Shown: positions 23,238 to 31,987 of the stretch, piece after piece
Layout: every line of letters begins with the position of its first letter
Position numbering within the stretch: the first letter of the stretch is position 1
Assembly: GCF_001648355.1 (NCBI RefSeq)
Contig: NZ_LXSL01000009.1
Location: 1 to 64,000, forward strand
Reading direction: 5' to 3'
Source: Eikenella longinqua
GTDB taxonomy: Bacteria > Pseudomonadota > Gammaproteobacteria > Burkholderiales > Neisseriaceae
Length of the DNA: 64,000 bases
Made by a program: the position numbers and the translations under genes
The notes under the pieces: model-generated
Told to the model about the DNA's origin: nothing
Seen by the model: only the letters and a program-made list of their open reading frames with translations
Databases searched by the model: none

Positions 23238-25175
23238 TTATTTGTCGTTTTTCACTTCTTCAAACTCGGCATCCACTACGTCGTCGTTGCCTTTTTTGCC
23301 TTGGCCGGCGCTCTCGGCGGATTGGCCGGGCTGGTCGGCCTGGGCCTGTTTCTGGGCATCGGCATACAGCATTTCACCCAGTTTCTGGCTGGCTTTGCCC
23401 AGCTCTTCGGCTTTGGCGTCGATGGCGGCTTTGTCGTCGCCTTTCACGGCTTCTTCGGCTTCTTTGATGGCGGCTTCGATTTTTTCTTTCTCAGCTGCAT
23501 CCAGTTTGTCGCCGTAGTCGGCCAGGGATTTCTTCACGGAGTGGATCAGGGCTTCGGCCTGGTTGCGGCTCTGCACCAGCTCGTGCAGTTTTTTGTCTTC
23601 TTCGGCATTGGCTTCGGCGTCTTTCACCATGCGTTCGATTTCTTCCTCGCTCAGGCCGGAAGAGCCTTGGATGGTGATGTTGGCGGCTTTGCCGGTGCCC
23701 TTATCTTTGGCGGACACGTGCAGGATGCCGTTGGCGTCGATGTCGAAGGCCACCTCAATTTGCGGCATGCCGCGCGGGGCGGGGGCGATGTCGGTGAGGT
23801 TGAATTGGCCGAGCGATTTGTTGGCGGAGGCGCGTTCGCGCTCGCCCTGCAACACGTGGATGGTTACGGCGCTCTGGTTGTCTTCGGCGGTGGAGAACAC
23901 TTGCGAAGCCTTGGTGGGGATGGTGGTGTTTTTGTTGATGAGCTTGGTCATCACACCGCCCATGGTTTCGATGCCGAGGGAGAGCGGGGTAACGTCGAGC
24001 AGCAACACGTCGCTGCGGCCGCCGCCCAGGACTTCGCCCTGGATGGCTGCGCCCAAGGCCACGGCTTCGTCGGGGTTCACGTCTTTGCGCGGCTCTTTGC
24101 CGAAGAAGTCTTTCACGGTTTCCTGCACTTTGGGCATGCGGCTCTGGCCGCCCACCAAAATCACGTCGTCGATGTCATTCACGCTCAGGCTGGCATCTTT
24201 GATGGCGGTGCGGCAGGGAGCGATGGAGCGCTCGATCAGGTCTTCCACCAGGCTTTCGAATTTGGCGCGGGTAATCTTCATGGCCAAGTGTTTCGGGCCG
24301 GTGGCGTCCATGGTGATGTAGGGCAGGTTTACTTCGGTCTGCTGGCTGCTGGAAAGCTCGATTTTGGCTTTTTCGGCGGCTTCTTTCAGGCGTTGCAGCG
24401 CCATCACGTCGGTTTTCAGGTCAATGCCTTGGTCTTTTTTGAACTCGGAAATGATGTAGTCGATCAGGCGTTGGTCGAAGTCTTCGCCGCCGAGGAAGGT
24501 GTCGCCGTTGGTGGAAAGTACTTCAAACTGTTTTTCGCCGTCCAAATCGGCGATTTCGATGATGGAAATATCGAAAGTGCCGCCGCCGAGGTCATACACG
24601 GCGATTTTGCGGTCGCCTTTGGCGCCTTTGTCCATACCGAAGGCCAATGCGGCTGCGGTGGGCTCGTTGATGATGCGTTTCACGTCCAAGCCGGCGATGC
24701 GGCCGGCGTCTTTGGTGGCCTGGCGCTGGCTGTCGTTGAAATAGGCGGGCACGGTGATGACGGCTTCGGTCACGGTTTCACCCAAATAGGCTTCGGCGGC
24801 CTGTTTCATTTTGCGCAGCACTTCGGCGGAAATCTGCGGCGGAGACAATTCTTTGCCCTGTGCTTCCACCCAGGCGTCGCCGTTTTTGGCTTTGACGATT
24901 TGGAAGGGCATCAGGTCGATGTCTTTCTGCACTTCTTTGTCTTCAAACTTGTGGCCGATGAGGCGTTTCACGGCGTAGATGGTGTTTTTGGCGTTGGTCA
25001 CCGCCTGGCGTTTGGCCGGGGCGCCCACGAGGATTTCGCCGCCGTCGAGATAGGCGATCACGGAAGGGGTGGTGCGCGCGCCTTCGGCGTTTTCGATTAC
25101 TTTGGTCTGGCCGTTTTCGGAAATGGCCAGGCAGGAATTGGTGGTACCCAAGTCGATACCGATAACTTTTGCCAT
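23238..25175 (-). CDS. dnaK: Hsp70 chaperone DnaK
   Basis: A 645-aa protein, standard length. ATPase domain 1-385 (GIDLGTTNSCLAI at 6-18, DLGGGTFDISI near 195, GGQSRMPKVQ near 342), interdomain linker VLLLDVTPLSLGIETMG, substrate domain, helical lid and acidic C-terminus with a Gln/Ala/Gly-rich stretch. It folds and protects proteins with DnaJ (here 26 kb away at 50978) and GrpE (not in the window). A sigma-32 promoter lies about 105 bp upstream. The large frame on the other strand is a shadow. Confidence 0.99.
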   Translation of the reverse strand: MAKVIGIDLGTTNSCLAISENGQTKVIENAEGARTTPSVIAYLDGGEILVGAPAKRQAVTNAKNTIYAVKRLIGHKFEDKEVQKDIDLMPFQIVKAKNGDAWVEAQGKELSPPQISAEVLRKMKQAAEAYLGETVTEAVITVPAYFNDSQRQATKDAGRIAGLDVKRIINEPTAAALAFGMDKGAKGDRKIAVYDLGGGTFDISIIEIADLDGEKQFEVLSTNGDTFLGGEDFDQRLIDYIISEFKKDQGIDLKTDVMALQRLKEAAEKAKIELSSSQQTEVNLPYITMDATGPKHLAMKITRAKFESLVEDLIERSIAPCRTAIKDASLSVNDIDDVILVGGQSRMPKVQETVKDFFGKEPRKDVNPDEAVALGAAIQGEVLGGGRSDVLLLDVTPLSLGIETMGGVMTKLINKNTTIPTKASQVFSTAEDNQSAVTIHVLQGERERASANKSLGQFNLTDIAPAPRGMPQIEVAFDIDANGILHVSAKDKGTGKAANITIQGSSGLSEEEIERMVKDAEANAEEDKKLHELVQSRNQAEALIHSVKKSLADYGDKLDAAEKEKIEAAIKEAEEAVKGDDKAAIDAKAEELGKASQKLGEMLYADAQKQAQADQPGQSAESAGQGKKGNDDVVDAEFEEVKNDK

Positions 25176-25281
25176 AATGGATAGCTCCTTAATTTAGTAG
25201 ATTGGACCTTTGCGGAATCTGCGGATGGGCAAAGGCTTCTGATTTAGACGGCACCTTTGGGGGCGCTTTAACTTGCCCTGT

Positions 25282-25309
25282 AAATGGGATTGGCCGTTTT
25301 TTTTTCAAG
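25282..25309 (-). promoter_or_regulatory. sigma-32 (RpoH) promoter of dnaK
   Basis: Read on the minus strand: CTTGAA, a 15-bp spacer, then CCCATTTA, close to the RpoH consensus CTTGAA-N(13-15)-CCCCATNT. It lies about 107 bp before the dnaK ATG. Confidence 0.65.
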
Positions 25310-25712
25310 AGAGCGGGTGATTTTGCTTGTAATGGTTTGATAATGTGTGATTAAAATTTTTCAGGTAGCCTTTTCCCGCCTTATGGCCGGCCGAAAAAGG
25401 CTACCTGAAAAATATCCAGCCCTGCCGCCGGAAAGCGCTCGGCGGCGAACCGCAGTATTTTTTACCGCCGCTATTGAAATCCGCACCGAGCGCCCTGATT
25501 AAAGATAGCGTTGTTTGCCCGCTGAAAGAAGCGCTGCTGCGGATTTATATTTGCCAAACAAATGTATAGCGCAAATCAATTCGCGCCATTTGAACTATAA
25601 ATTATGCAAATCGCCGGCCGGCGGCTACAATGCCGGCTGCTGATATAGCTAGCATTCCAACGAGAAATATTTATTTCCCCATCACGCATTACCCACTTTT
25701 AAGGAGTCCGAT
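25310..25712. other. divergent spacer dnaK / prx with DUS hairpin
   Basis: No gene. An inverted DUS pair at 25356-25413 cannot be a terminator for either flanking gene, as both start away from it. The right half (25540-25640) is AT-rich and contains a TACAAT box near 25625 that may serve the peroxiredoxin gene. Confidence 0.4.
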
Positions 25713-26471
25713 ATGTCTTCTATCAACATCAAAACCCGCGACCAACTGGTCGGCCAGCAAGTACCGAACGTAACCTTCCACACCCGTGTGGCCGATTCTT
25801 GGAAAGACGTAACCACCGACGAGCTGTTTAAAGGCAAAAAAGTAGTGGTGTTCGCCCTGCCCGGCGCCTTCACCCCCACCTGCTCTTCCAGCCACCTGCC
25901 GCGCTACAACGAGCTGGCCGACGCTTTCAAAGAAAACGGCATCGACGACATCCTGTGCGTATCCGTAAACGACACCTTCGTGATGAATGCCTGGGCTGCC
26001 GACGAAGAATCCCACAACATCACCATGATCCCCGACGGCAATGCCGAATTCACCCGCGGCATGGGCATGGTGGTAAACGAAGAAGCCATCGGCTTCGGCC
26101 CGCGCTCTTGGCGCTACTCCATGCTGGTGGACGACGGCAAAATCGTGGAAGCCTTCGTTGAGCCGATTAAAGAAGGCGACCCTTTTGAAGTGTCCGACGC
26201 CGACACCATGCTGAAATTCGTGGCTCCGAACTGGAAACCGCAAGAATCCATCGCCATCTTCACCAAGCCCGGCTGCCAATACTGCGCCAAAGCCAAAGCC
26301 GCATTGAAAGAAAAAGGCCTGGCCTTTGAAGAAATCGTGTTGGGCAAAGACGCCAGCATCGTATCCGTGCGCGCCATCACCGGCAAAGTAACCGCCCCGC
26401 AAGTGTTCATCGGCGGCAAATACATCGGCGGCAGCGAAGATCTCGACGCCTACTTGGCCAAACACGCCTAA
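25713..26471 (+). CDS. peroxiredoxin-glutaredoxin hybrid
   Basis: A 252-aa fusion. Residues 1-165 are a Prx5-type peroxiredoxin with peroxidatic Cys57 in PGAFTPTCSSSH. Residues 175-252 are a glutaredoxin with C188-Q-Y-C191. As in the Haemophilus and neisserial hybrids, the Grx domain reduces the Prx domain using glutathione, so one protein removes H2O2 and alkyl peroxides. Good SD (AAGGAG). It stands alone, followed by a classic terminator, divergent from dnaK. Confidence 0.96.
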   Translation: MSSINIKTRDQLVGQQVPNVTFHTRVADSWKDVTTDELFKGKKVVVFALPGAFTPTCSSSHLPRYNELADAFKENGIDDILCVSVNDTFVMNAWAADEESHNITMIPDGNAEFTRGMGMVVNEEAIGFGPRSWRYSMLVDDGKIVEAFVEPIKEGDPFEVSDADTMLKFVAPNWKPQESIAIFTKPGCQYCAKAKAALKEKGLAFEEIVLGKDASIVSVRAITGKVTAPQVFIGGKYIGGSEDLDAYLAKHA

Positions 26472-26512
26472 GTTCCCGCTATCCAGTTGCCAAACTAAAC
26501 CGATAGCACAGC

Positions 26513-26539
26513 GAGCCGCCCGAGGAGGGCGGCTCTTTT
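26513..26539 (+). terminator. rho-independent terminator of prx-grx
   Basis: GAGCCGCCC and GGGCGGCTC with loop GAGGA, then TTTT. One of the few terminators in the window not built from DUS. Two direct DUS follow at 26549-26583. Confidence 0.85.
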
Positions 26540-26607
26540 CCCAAAGGCCTTTCAGGTAGCCTGCATCCGGATTTTCAGGTAGCCTCTTTATCAGGATAGG
26601 TGTGCCG

Positions 26608-26652
26608 AATTAAGAACGAAACAAGGCAAACCAACGCCGTATCATCTTAATT
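26608..26652. repeat. short degenerate MITE-like element
   Basis: Inverted ends AATTAAGA / TCTTAATT enclose CAAGGCAAACCAACGCCGT, which matches the interior CAAGGCGAGCCAACGCCGT of the element at 52164-52262. It is probably a deletion derivative of that family. Confidence 0.4.
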
Positions 26653-26723
26653 TGGAGCAACCATACCCGCCATACAGGCTACCTGAAAGGTCTTCCGCCA
26701 CTTACCCCACAAGGAAAGCAGAC

Positions 26724-28124
26724 ATGAAACACCTCACCGCAGACGTCGTCGTGATTGGCGGCGGCACCGCCGGCATGGGCGCCTTCCGCAACGCCAGCCT
26801 CTACACAGAAAATGTATACCTCATCGAAAGCCACGTTTTCGGCACCACCTGCGCCCGCGTCGGCTGCATGCCCTCCAAGCTCCTGATTGCCGCCGCCGAA
26901 GCCCGCCACCACGCCCTGCACACCGCCCCCTTCGGCGTGCATCTGGACCAATCCAGCATCACCGTAAATGGCGAAGAAGTGATGGCTCGCGTGAAATCCG
27001 AGCGAGACCGCTTCGTCGGCTTCGTGATGGAAGACGTGGAAGCCTGGCCCGCCGAGCGCCGTATCATGGGCGAAGCCAAATTCATCAACGAGCACACCGT
27101 GCAAATCGACGACCACACCCAAATCCGCGCCGGCCGCATCGTGATTGCCACCGGCTCGCGTCCCGTCGTGCTGCCGCAATGGCAGGCCTTGGGCGACAAG
27201 CTCATCATCAACGACGACGTGTTCGCTTGGGACACCCTGCCCGAAAGCGTGGCCGTGTTCGGCTCCGGCGTGATCGGTTTGGAGCTCGGCCAGGCGCTTG
27301 CCCGCCTCGGCGTACGCGTGGAAATGTTCGGCCTGGGCGGCCTCATCGGCGGCATTTCCGACCCCGTGGTGCTGGAAGACGCCCGGGAAATCTTCGGCCA
27401 GGAAATCCCGCTGCACCTCAACGCCCACACCGAAACCCGCCTGAATGATCAAGGCCAGGTGGAAGTGGCTTGGATGCAAGACGGCGAAAGCGGCGTATTC
27501 ACCGCCGATTACCTGCTCGCCGCCATCGGCCGCCGCCCCAATGTGAACAACATCGGGCTGGAAAACCTCAATATCGAAAAAGACGCACGCGGCGTGCCCG
27601 TGGCCAACCCGCGCACCATGCAAACCAGCATCCCGCACATCTTCATCGCCGGCGACGCCTCCAACCAAATCCCCCTGCTGCACGAAGCCGCCGACCAGGG
27701 CAAAATCGCCGGCGAAAATGCCGGCCGCTATCCCGACGTTCGCCCCGGCCTGCGCCGCAGCCTGATCGGCGTGGTGTTTTCCAATCCGCAAATCATCAGC
27801 GTGGGCGCCCGCTTCAGCCAGCTGGAGAAAGAATACGGCGACAACCTGCTCACCGGCCAAGTATCCTTCCGCAATCAGGGCCGCAGCCGCGTGATGCTGG
27901 TGAACCAAGGCAGCCTGCGCGTGTATGCCGACCGCGCCACCGGCCGCTTCCTCGGCGCCGAAGGCGTGGGCCCCGCGCTGGAGCACATCGCCCACCTGCT
28001 CGCCTGGGCACACCAGCAGCAGATGACCATCCCTCAGATGCTGGATATGCCCTTCTACCACCCCGTGATCGAAGAAGGCCTGCGCACCGCCCTGCGCGAC
28101 GTGGCTGCCAAGCTGGCCGCCTAA
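26724..28124 (+). CDS. dihydrolipoyl dehydrogenase family flavoprotein
   Basis: A 466-aa protein. FAD motif GGGTAGMGA (11-19), redox disulfide C-ARVG-C followed by MPSK near 45, NAD-binding GSGVIGLELGQAL near 177, second FAD motif IFIAGDAS near 305, and the dimerisation domain carrying the HPVIEE catalytic His/Glu pair near 447. This is the E3-type family that reoxidises lipoamide, but no 2-oxoacid dehydrogenase genes are adjacent and the TCARVGC loop differs slightly from the usual CLNVGC, so a related substrate is possible. The ATG at 26724 is preferred. Confidence 0.88.
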   Translation: MKHLTADVVVIGGGTAGMGAFRNASLYTENVYLIESHVFGTTCARVGCMPSKLLIAAAEARHHALHTAPFGVHLDQSSITVNGEEVMARVKSERDRFVGFVMEDVEAWPAERRIMGEAKFINEHTVQIDDHTQIRAGRIVIATGSRPVVLPQWQALGDKLIINDDVFAWDTLPESVAVFGSGVIGLELGQALARLGVRVEMFGLGGLIGGISDPVVLEDAREIFGQEIPLHLNAHTETRLNDQGQVEVAWMQDGESGVFTADYLLAAIGRRPNVNNIGLENLNIEKDARGVPVANPRTMQTSIPHIFIAGDASNQIPLLHEAADQGKIAGENAGRYPDVRPGLRRSLIGVVFSNPQIISVGARFSQLEKEYGDNLLTGQVSFRNQGRSRVMLVNQGSLRVYADRATGRFLGAEGVGPALEHIAHLLAWAHQQQMTIPQMLDMPFYHPVIEEGLRTALRDVAAKLAA

Positions 28125-28303
28125 AGGCTACCTGAAAACGACGTTTTGCGAAGCAAAGTGGAGTTTCTGCGAAGCTAAAGCGATGTTTTGACACCGCCGG
28201 AGCTGAGCTTCAGCAAAGCGAAAACAAACGGCAAGCGGATTCAATCCGTTTGCCGTTTTTACGCGCCTTGGGTTTGCATGGGAGCAAGCGCGTTTTGCTT
28301 GGG

Positions 28304-28354
28304 GATATTTTTCAGGTAGCCTGCTTCGCTCTATGCAGGCTACCTGAAAATATC
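28304..28354. terminator. bidirectional DUS-pair terminator
   Basis: Extended arms GATATTTT-CAGGTAGCCTGC and the complement with one bulged T, between the convergent flavoprotein and 28360 genes. Upstream (28125-28200) is another run of the nested CTGCGAAGC repeat. Confidence 0.75.
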
Positions 28355-28359
28355 GGGAT

Positions 28360-28716
28360 TTATTGTTTGATCAAACCCATAAAGGGAATCACCCACAGCA
28401 TAGAGGCCAAAGCGATGCCTGTACATACTTTCACAACCTTATCCAAGCACCACACCGGTTTGCTGTCGAAAGTGTAGGCGTCTTGGATGTCGGGTCTTTT
28501 TTGGAAATAAAAACGCGCGAGGCATTTTGTGATCAGCAGGCCAATGCTCACCGCGACGATGCCGGCACGCGAATTAAACGCCATCAGGCCGTTGAGCGGC
28601 AGATGCAGCTTTTTCAGCTCGACTATCCAATAAATGAGAAAGCCCAAATAGCCGAAAAAGCCCAGAAACAGCAACAGCAGCGATATGCCGGTTTCCATAT
28701 CCCTACTTATTTTCAT
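28360..28716 (-). CDS. small membrane protein, unknown
   Basis: A 118-aa protein with three predicted membrane spans (about 9-30, 49-66 and 95-115) and a central basic/aromatic loop (ARFYFQKRPDIQDAYTF). GAGAG lies ahead of the ATG. No recognised family. It stands alone between the flavoprotein and rmuC. Confidence 0.6.
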   Translation of the reverse strand: MKISRDMETGISLLLLFLGFFGYLGFLIYWIVELKKLHLPLNGLMAFNSRAGIVAVSIGLLITKCLARFYFQKRPDIQDAYTFDSKPVWCLDKVVKVCTGIALASMLWVIPFMGLIKQ

Positions 28717-28732
28717 GTTTCTCTCCTTTTAC

Positions 28733-28918
28733 ATTTTCAGGTAGCCCGAGCAGGGAGATAGAGGCTACCTGAAAATCCCTGCTGCTGCGGGGCGGGAATA
28801 TTTTGCTTCGCAGAAACTCCGCTTTGCTTCGCAAAACATCGTTTTAACTGCGTTGAAGCTACGCTTTAGCTTCGCAGAAACTCCACTTTGCTTCGCAAAA
28901 CGTCGTTTTCAGGTAGCC
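28733..28918 (-). repeat. DUS and nested repeat block downstream of rmuC
   Basis: An inverted DUS pair (28733-28776), then two tandem copies of the GCTTCGCAGAAACTCC / GCTTTGCTTCGCAAAAC unit (about 28802-28903), then a DUS at 28905-28918. It is the largest example of the nested family and fills the whole gap between rmuC and the next gene. Confidence 0.7.
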
Positions 28919-28937
28919 TTTGGCTGCTGCGCGGCGT

Positions 28938-30617
28938 TTATTCTTCGGCGGTTCCGCCTGCCGTTTCTTCCTGCGGCTCGGGCAGGGCTTCGGCGCCGGC
29001 TTGCTCCACCAATTTTTCGTCTAACCGTTTGCCGGCCTTCACGCCCATCTGGCGCAGTTTTTCCACGCGGCCGATCAGGTTGCCGCGCCCGCTGTAGAGC
29101 TGTTTGTAGGCAGTTTGGTAGCTGTCTTGCGCCTGCTGGAGGTTTTTGCCCACTTTTTCCAGGGTGTCCACGAAGCCGGTGAATTTGTCGTAGAGCTTGC
29201 CGCCTTCTTCGGCAATTTGCAGGGCGTTGCGGTTTTGGTTTTCATAACGCCAGATGTTGGCCACGGTGCGCAGGGTGGCCAGGAGCGTGCTGGGGCCGAC
29301 GAGCACGATACGTTTCTCGAAGCTGGTTTGGAACAATTCGGGATCTTGCTGCAAGGCCAAGAGATAGGCGGGCTCCACGGGCACGAACATCAACACGAAA
29401 TCGGGCGATTCGATGCCTTCTATCTCGCCGTAGGGCTTGGCAGCAAGCTCTTTGATGTGCTGGTGCACGGAGGCGAGGTGGGCGGCAAGCTCGGCTGCGG
29501 CCTGCTCGGGGCTGTCGGCCTGGGTGTAGCGCACGTAGGCGGTGAGGGAAACTTTGGAATCGATGATGATGTGTTTGCGGTCGGGCAGCTTCACGATCAC
29601 GTCGGGCTGGAGGTAGCGGCTGCTGCCGTCTTCTTCGATGTGGCGACCGCCGCTCTGCACTTCGTATTCGCGGCCTTTGGTGAGGCCGGAGCTTTCGAGC
29701 ACTTTTTCCAGAATCATTTCGCCCCAGTTGCCTTGGCTTTTGTTGCGGCTGCCGGTGAGGGCTTGGGTGAGTGCTTGGGCGTCGTCGTGCAGGCGGGCGT
29801 TGAGCTGCTGGAGGCGTTTGAGCTCGTTTTCGAGGGTGAGCCGCTCTTTGGCTTCTTTTTCGTAGGTGTTTTGCACGAGCTGGCTGAAGCCTTGCAGCTT
29901 TTCGTTGAGCGGGTGGAGCAGCTGGTCGAGCTCTTTGCGGTTTTGCTCGGAAAAGCGCTGACTTTTTTCTTCGAGGATGCGGTTGGCGAGGTTTTGGAAT
30001 TGTTCGCTCAGGTTTTGGCGGGCATCGTTTAAAAGCGCGATCTGCTCGGCGTGGGCTTGCTGCTGCTGTTCGATTTGGGTTTGCACGCGCTGGTGTTGCA
30101 GGCGGCTGGCGGCGAGCTCTTGGCGGGCGCTGTCGAGCTGGCTTTGCAGCTGCTGCTGTTGCTCGGCAAGCTCGCCGCGTTCGCGCTGGAGGTGTTGCAC
30201 GGATTGTTCGGCAGCCACGGCGCGGCTTTGCCGGCTTTCGCTTTCTTCCTGCTCGGCAGCGAGCCGGCTTTGCAGCTGCTGCTGCCGCTCGGCGAGCTCG
30301 TTGCGTTCGCGCTGGAGGTGTTGCACGGATTGCTCGGCGGCGGCGTGGCGGGCTTGGTAGCCCTGCGCGGCCTGTTGGGTGGCGGCAAGCTGGCTGCGGG
30401 CTTCGGCGAGGGCTTGGGCGGTTTGGCTGAGTTGCTGCGCGCCCTGCTGCTGCATTTGCTGCTGGAGGGCGAGGCTGTGTTGCAGCCGGTCGGTTTCTTG
30501 CTGCCAGCCGTGTTGCTCGGCCTGCCGGCGGGCGCGCAGCCACAGCCACATCAGCAGGATGCCGAAGAAGGCGGCGGCAAAGCAGGAGGCGAGCAGGATG
30601 GGAAGGGTGAAAGTCAT
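28938..30617 (-). CDS. rmuC: DNA recombination protein RmuC
   Basis: A 559-aa protein. One N-terminal membrane span (6-27), a very long Gln/Ala/Glu-rich coiled coil (about 35-240) containing near-repeats of SVQHLQRERxELAExQQQLQSxL-type units, then the RmuC nuclease-like domain (about 275-500: GNWGEMILEKVLESSGL, then YLQPDVIVKLPDRKHIIIDSK with the PD-(D/E)xK-like D and DSK). It limits inversions at short inverted repeats in E. coli, which is notable in a genome full of inverted DUS. A Glu/Thr-rich tail follows. Confidence 0.94.
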   Translation of the reverse strand: MTFTLPILLASCFAAAFFGILLMWLWLRARRQAEQHGWQQETDRLQHSLALQQQMQQQGAQQLSQTAQALAEARSQLAATQQAAQGYQARHAAAEQSVQHLQRERNELAERQQQLQSRLAAEQEESESRQSRAVAAEQSVQHLQRERGELAEQQQQLQSQLDSARQELAASRLQHQRVQTQIEQQQQAHAEQIALLNDARQNLSEQFQNLANRILEEKSQRFSEQNRKELDQLLHPLNEKLQGFSQLVQNTYEKEAKERLTLENELKRLQQLNARLHDDAQALTQALTGSRNKSQGNWGEMILEKVLESSGLTKGREYEVQSGGRHIEEDGSSRYLQPDVIVKLPDRKHIIIDSKVSLTAYVRYTQADSPEQAAAELAAHLASVHQHIKELAAKPYGEIEGIESPDFVLMFVPVEPAYLLALQQDPELFQTSFEKRIVLVGPSTLLATLRTVANIWRYENQNRNALQIAEEGGKLYDKFTGFVDTLEKVGKNLQQAQDSYQTAYKQLYSGRGNLIGRVEKLRQMGVKAGKRLDEKLVEQAGAEALPEPQEETAGGTAEE

Positions 30618-30682
30618 AAAGGCTACCTGAAAACGGAGTTTCTGCAGAAAACGAAGTTTCTGCGAAGCAAAAAATGGGTGGG

Positions 30683-31030
30683 CTAGATGCTGCCGAAACT
30701 AATCCGCACGATTTTATCCGCCTGCGGCTTGCCCTGCCAGTAATCACGGCACAATTCCAGGCTTTCCATCAGGCTGGCAAACAGCCGGGCATCGCGCTGC
30801 CGAAGATCGGCAAGGCCGGTGAAGGCGATATGGATGCGGCGCTGCGGCAGCCAGCCCAAATCACGCAGGCAGTCGTTGAGCGAATCGCCGCCGCCGTTGA
30901 AATAGGCGGGCAGCTCGAAGGCTTCCTGCATGCACCGCATCAGGCTGTGGCGGTGTTTGAGGTTCGACACATCCACGCAGATGACGAGCGTATCGGCATC
31001 GGTAAGGATTTGGCGGGTAAAGCGGCTCAT
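30683..31030 (-). CDS. barstar family ribonuclease inhibitor
   Basis: A 115-aa protein of the barstar fold: a first strand with DTLVICVDVSNLKHRHSLMRCM, the AYFNGGGDSLNDCLRDLGWL helix-strand unit that in barstar contacts the RNase active site (Asp near 49-56), and a last strand of hydrophobic residues. It would bind and block a barnase-like RNase. No such toxin gene is adjacent. It lies upstream of rmuC in the same direction, about 65 bp away. Confidence 0.85.
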   Translation of the reverse strand: MSRFTRQILTDADTLVICVDVSNLKHRHSLMRCMQEAFELPAYFNGGGDSLNDCLRDLGWLPQRRIHIAFTGLADLRQRDARLFASLMESLELCRDYWQGKPQADKIVRISFGSI

Positions 31031-31046
31031 GGGCTGTCCTGTGTGG

Positions 31047-31112
31047 GGCTACCTGAAAACAGCAATGTATTTTTCAGGTAGCCTTTCCTCCGCATGAGCG
31101 GCTACCTGAAAA
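31047..31112. repeat. DUS array (three copies)
   Basis: An inverted pair at 31047-31083 and a further forward copy at 31099-31112, in the divergent space between the barstar gene and the aryl-polyene-type operon. The pair stands at the 5' ends of both genes, so it is not a normal terminator. Confidence 0.6.
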
Positions 31113-31240
31113 TCAAAGATGCCATAAAAGCGCGCTCATTTTAGAACAAAGCCGCGCGTTTTCCCTAATGCCCGCCCCGCGCTTCCTTGCTATAATCCCG
31201 CCAATTTAATTTATATAAGCAACAGGCTACCTGAAACCGC

Positions 31241-31987
31241 ATGAGCGCCGATTTCCATCTCCGCTTTTCCATCCAAGGCTGGCACGCCGCCTCCACCCGC
31301 CTGCACACCGGTGAAGAATGGTCGGCATGGGCTTCAGGCCGTCTGAACGCCGCCGAGCTGCCCGACACGCCGCCGAAGGTGGATTTCCTGCCCGCCATGC
31401 AGCGGCGCAGGCTCGGCCTCTCCGCGCGGCTGCTGTTTGCAGCGGCGCATCCCTTGCTGGCGGAAGGCGAAACCTGCCCGCTGGTGCTCGCCTCGCACGA
31501 CGGCGAAATCAACCGCAGCTTCGGCTTGTGGACTACGCTGTTGCGCGACAACGAAGTTTCGCCCACCTCCTTCGGCCTTTCCGTGCACAACGCGCTGGCC
31601 GGGCAGTGGTCAATGCTGCGCGGCGACATGAGCGAAAACACCGCGCTTTCCGTGCGGCAAAGCGGCTTGGAAACCGCCGTGCTCGAAGCCGCAGGCCTGC
31701 TGGCCGACGGCGCGGAGCGCGTGCTGGCGGTGGTGGTGGACGAACCTTTGCAGGCGCAATATCCCGCCGCGCCCGCCGAACGCGCGCCCTTCGCCCACGC
31801 GCTCGCCCTGCTGCTCGCACCCGGCGGAGAGTGGGAACTTTCCCCCGCCGCGCACGATGGCGAAAACGCGGCAGACATCGGCTACTGGGGCGCGCTCGAA
31901 TGGCTGCGGCAGCGGTTTTCAGGTAGCCGCGAGTGGGTAAACCAATATGCAGACGAGGCTTGGCAATGGCGGCAGCTTATCCCCTAA
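31241..31987 (+). CDS. beta-ketoacyl synthase-like chain length factor
   Basis: A 248-aa single-domain protein matching the N-terminal ketoacyl-synthase-like family (PF13723 type) of aryl polyene clusters. Landmarks: FLPAMQRRRLGLSARL, FGLSVHNALAGQWSM where a true synthase has its active-site Cys, and a late RFSGSREWVN. Lacking the Cys, it likely sets chain length together with a partner synthase. It corresponds in position to apeC of E. coli. It carries a perfect Neisseria-dialect DUS at 31336-31347 and an Eikenella DUS near 31917, both in frame. First gene of a five-gene operon. Confidence 0.8.
   Translation: MSADFHLRFSIQGWHAASTRLHTGEEWSAWASGRLNAAELPDTPPKVDFLPAMQRRRLGLSARLLFAAAHPLLAEGETCPLVLASHDGEINRSFGLWTTLLRDNEVSPTSFGLSVHNALAGQWSMLRGDMSENTALSVRQSGLETAVLEAAGLLADGAERVLAVVVDEPLQAQYPAAPAERAPFAHALALLLAPGGEWELSPAAHDGENAADIGYWGALEWLRQRFSGSREWVNQYADEAWQWRQLIP
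31336..31347 (+). repeat. Neisseria-dialect DUS in polyene gene
   Basis: A perfect 12-mer AGGCCGTCTGAA in the chain length factor gene. Only three perfect copies occur in the window, all in or just behind polyene genes. Confidence 0.85.

Noticed and set aside
23301..25184. 627-codon open frame opposite dnaK
   Set aside because: Antisense shadow of a certain gene; low-complexity Gly/Phe/Val product.
26679..28061. 460-codon frame opposite the flavoprotein gene
   Set aside because: Shadow caused by codon bias; no motifs and no ribosome-binding site.
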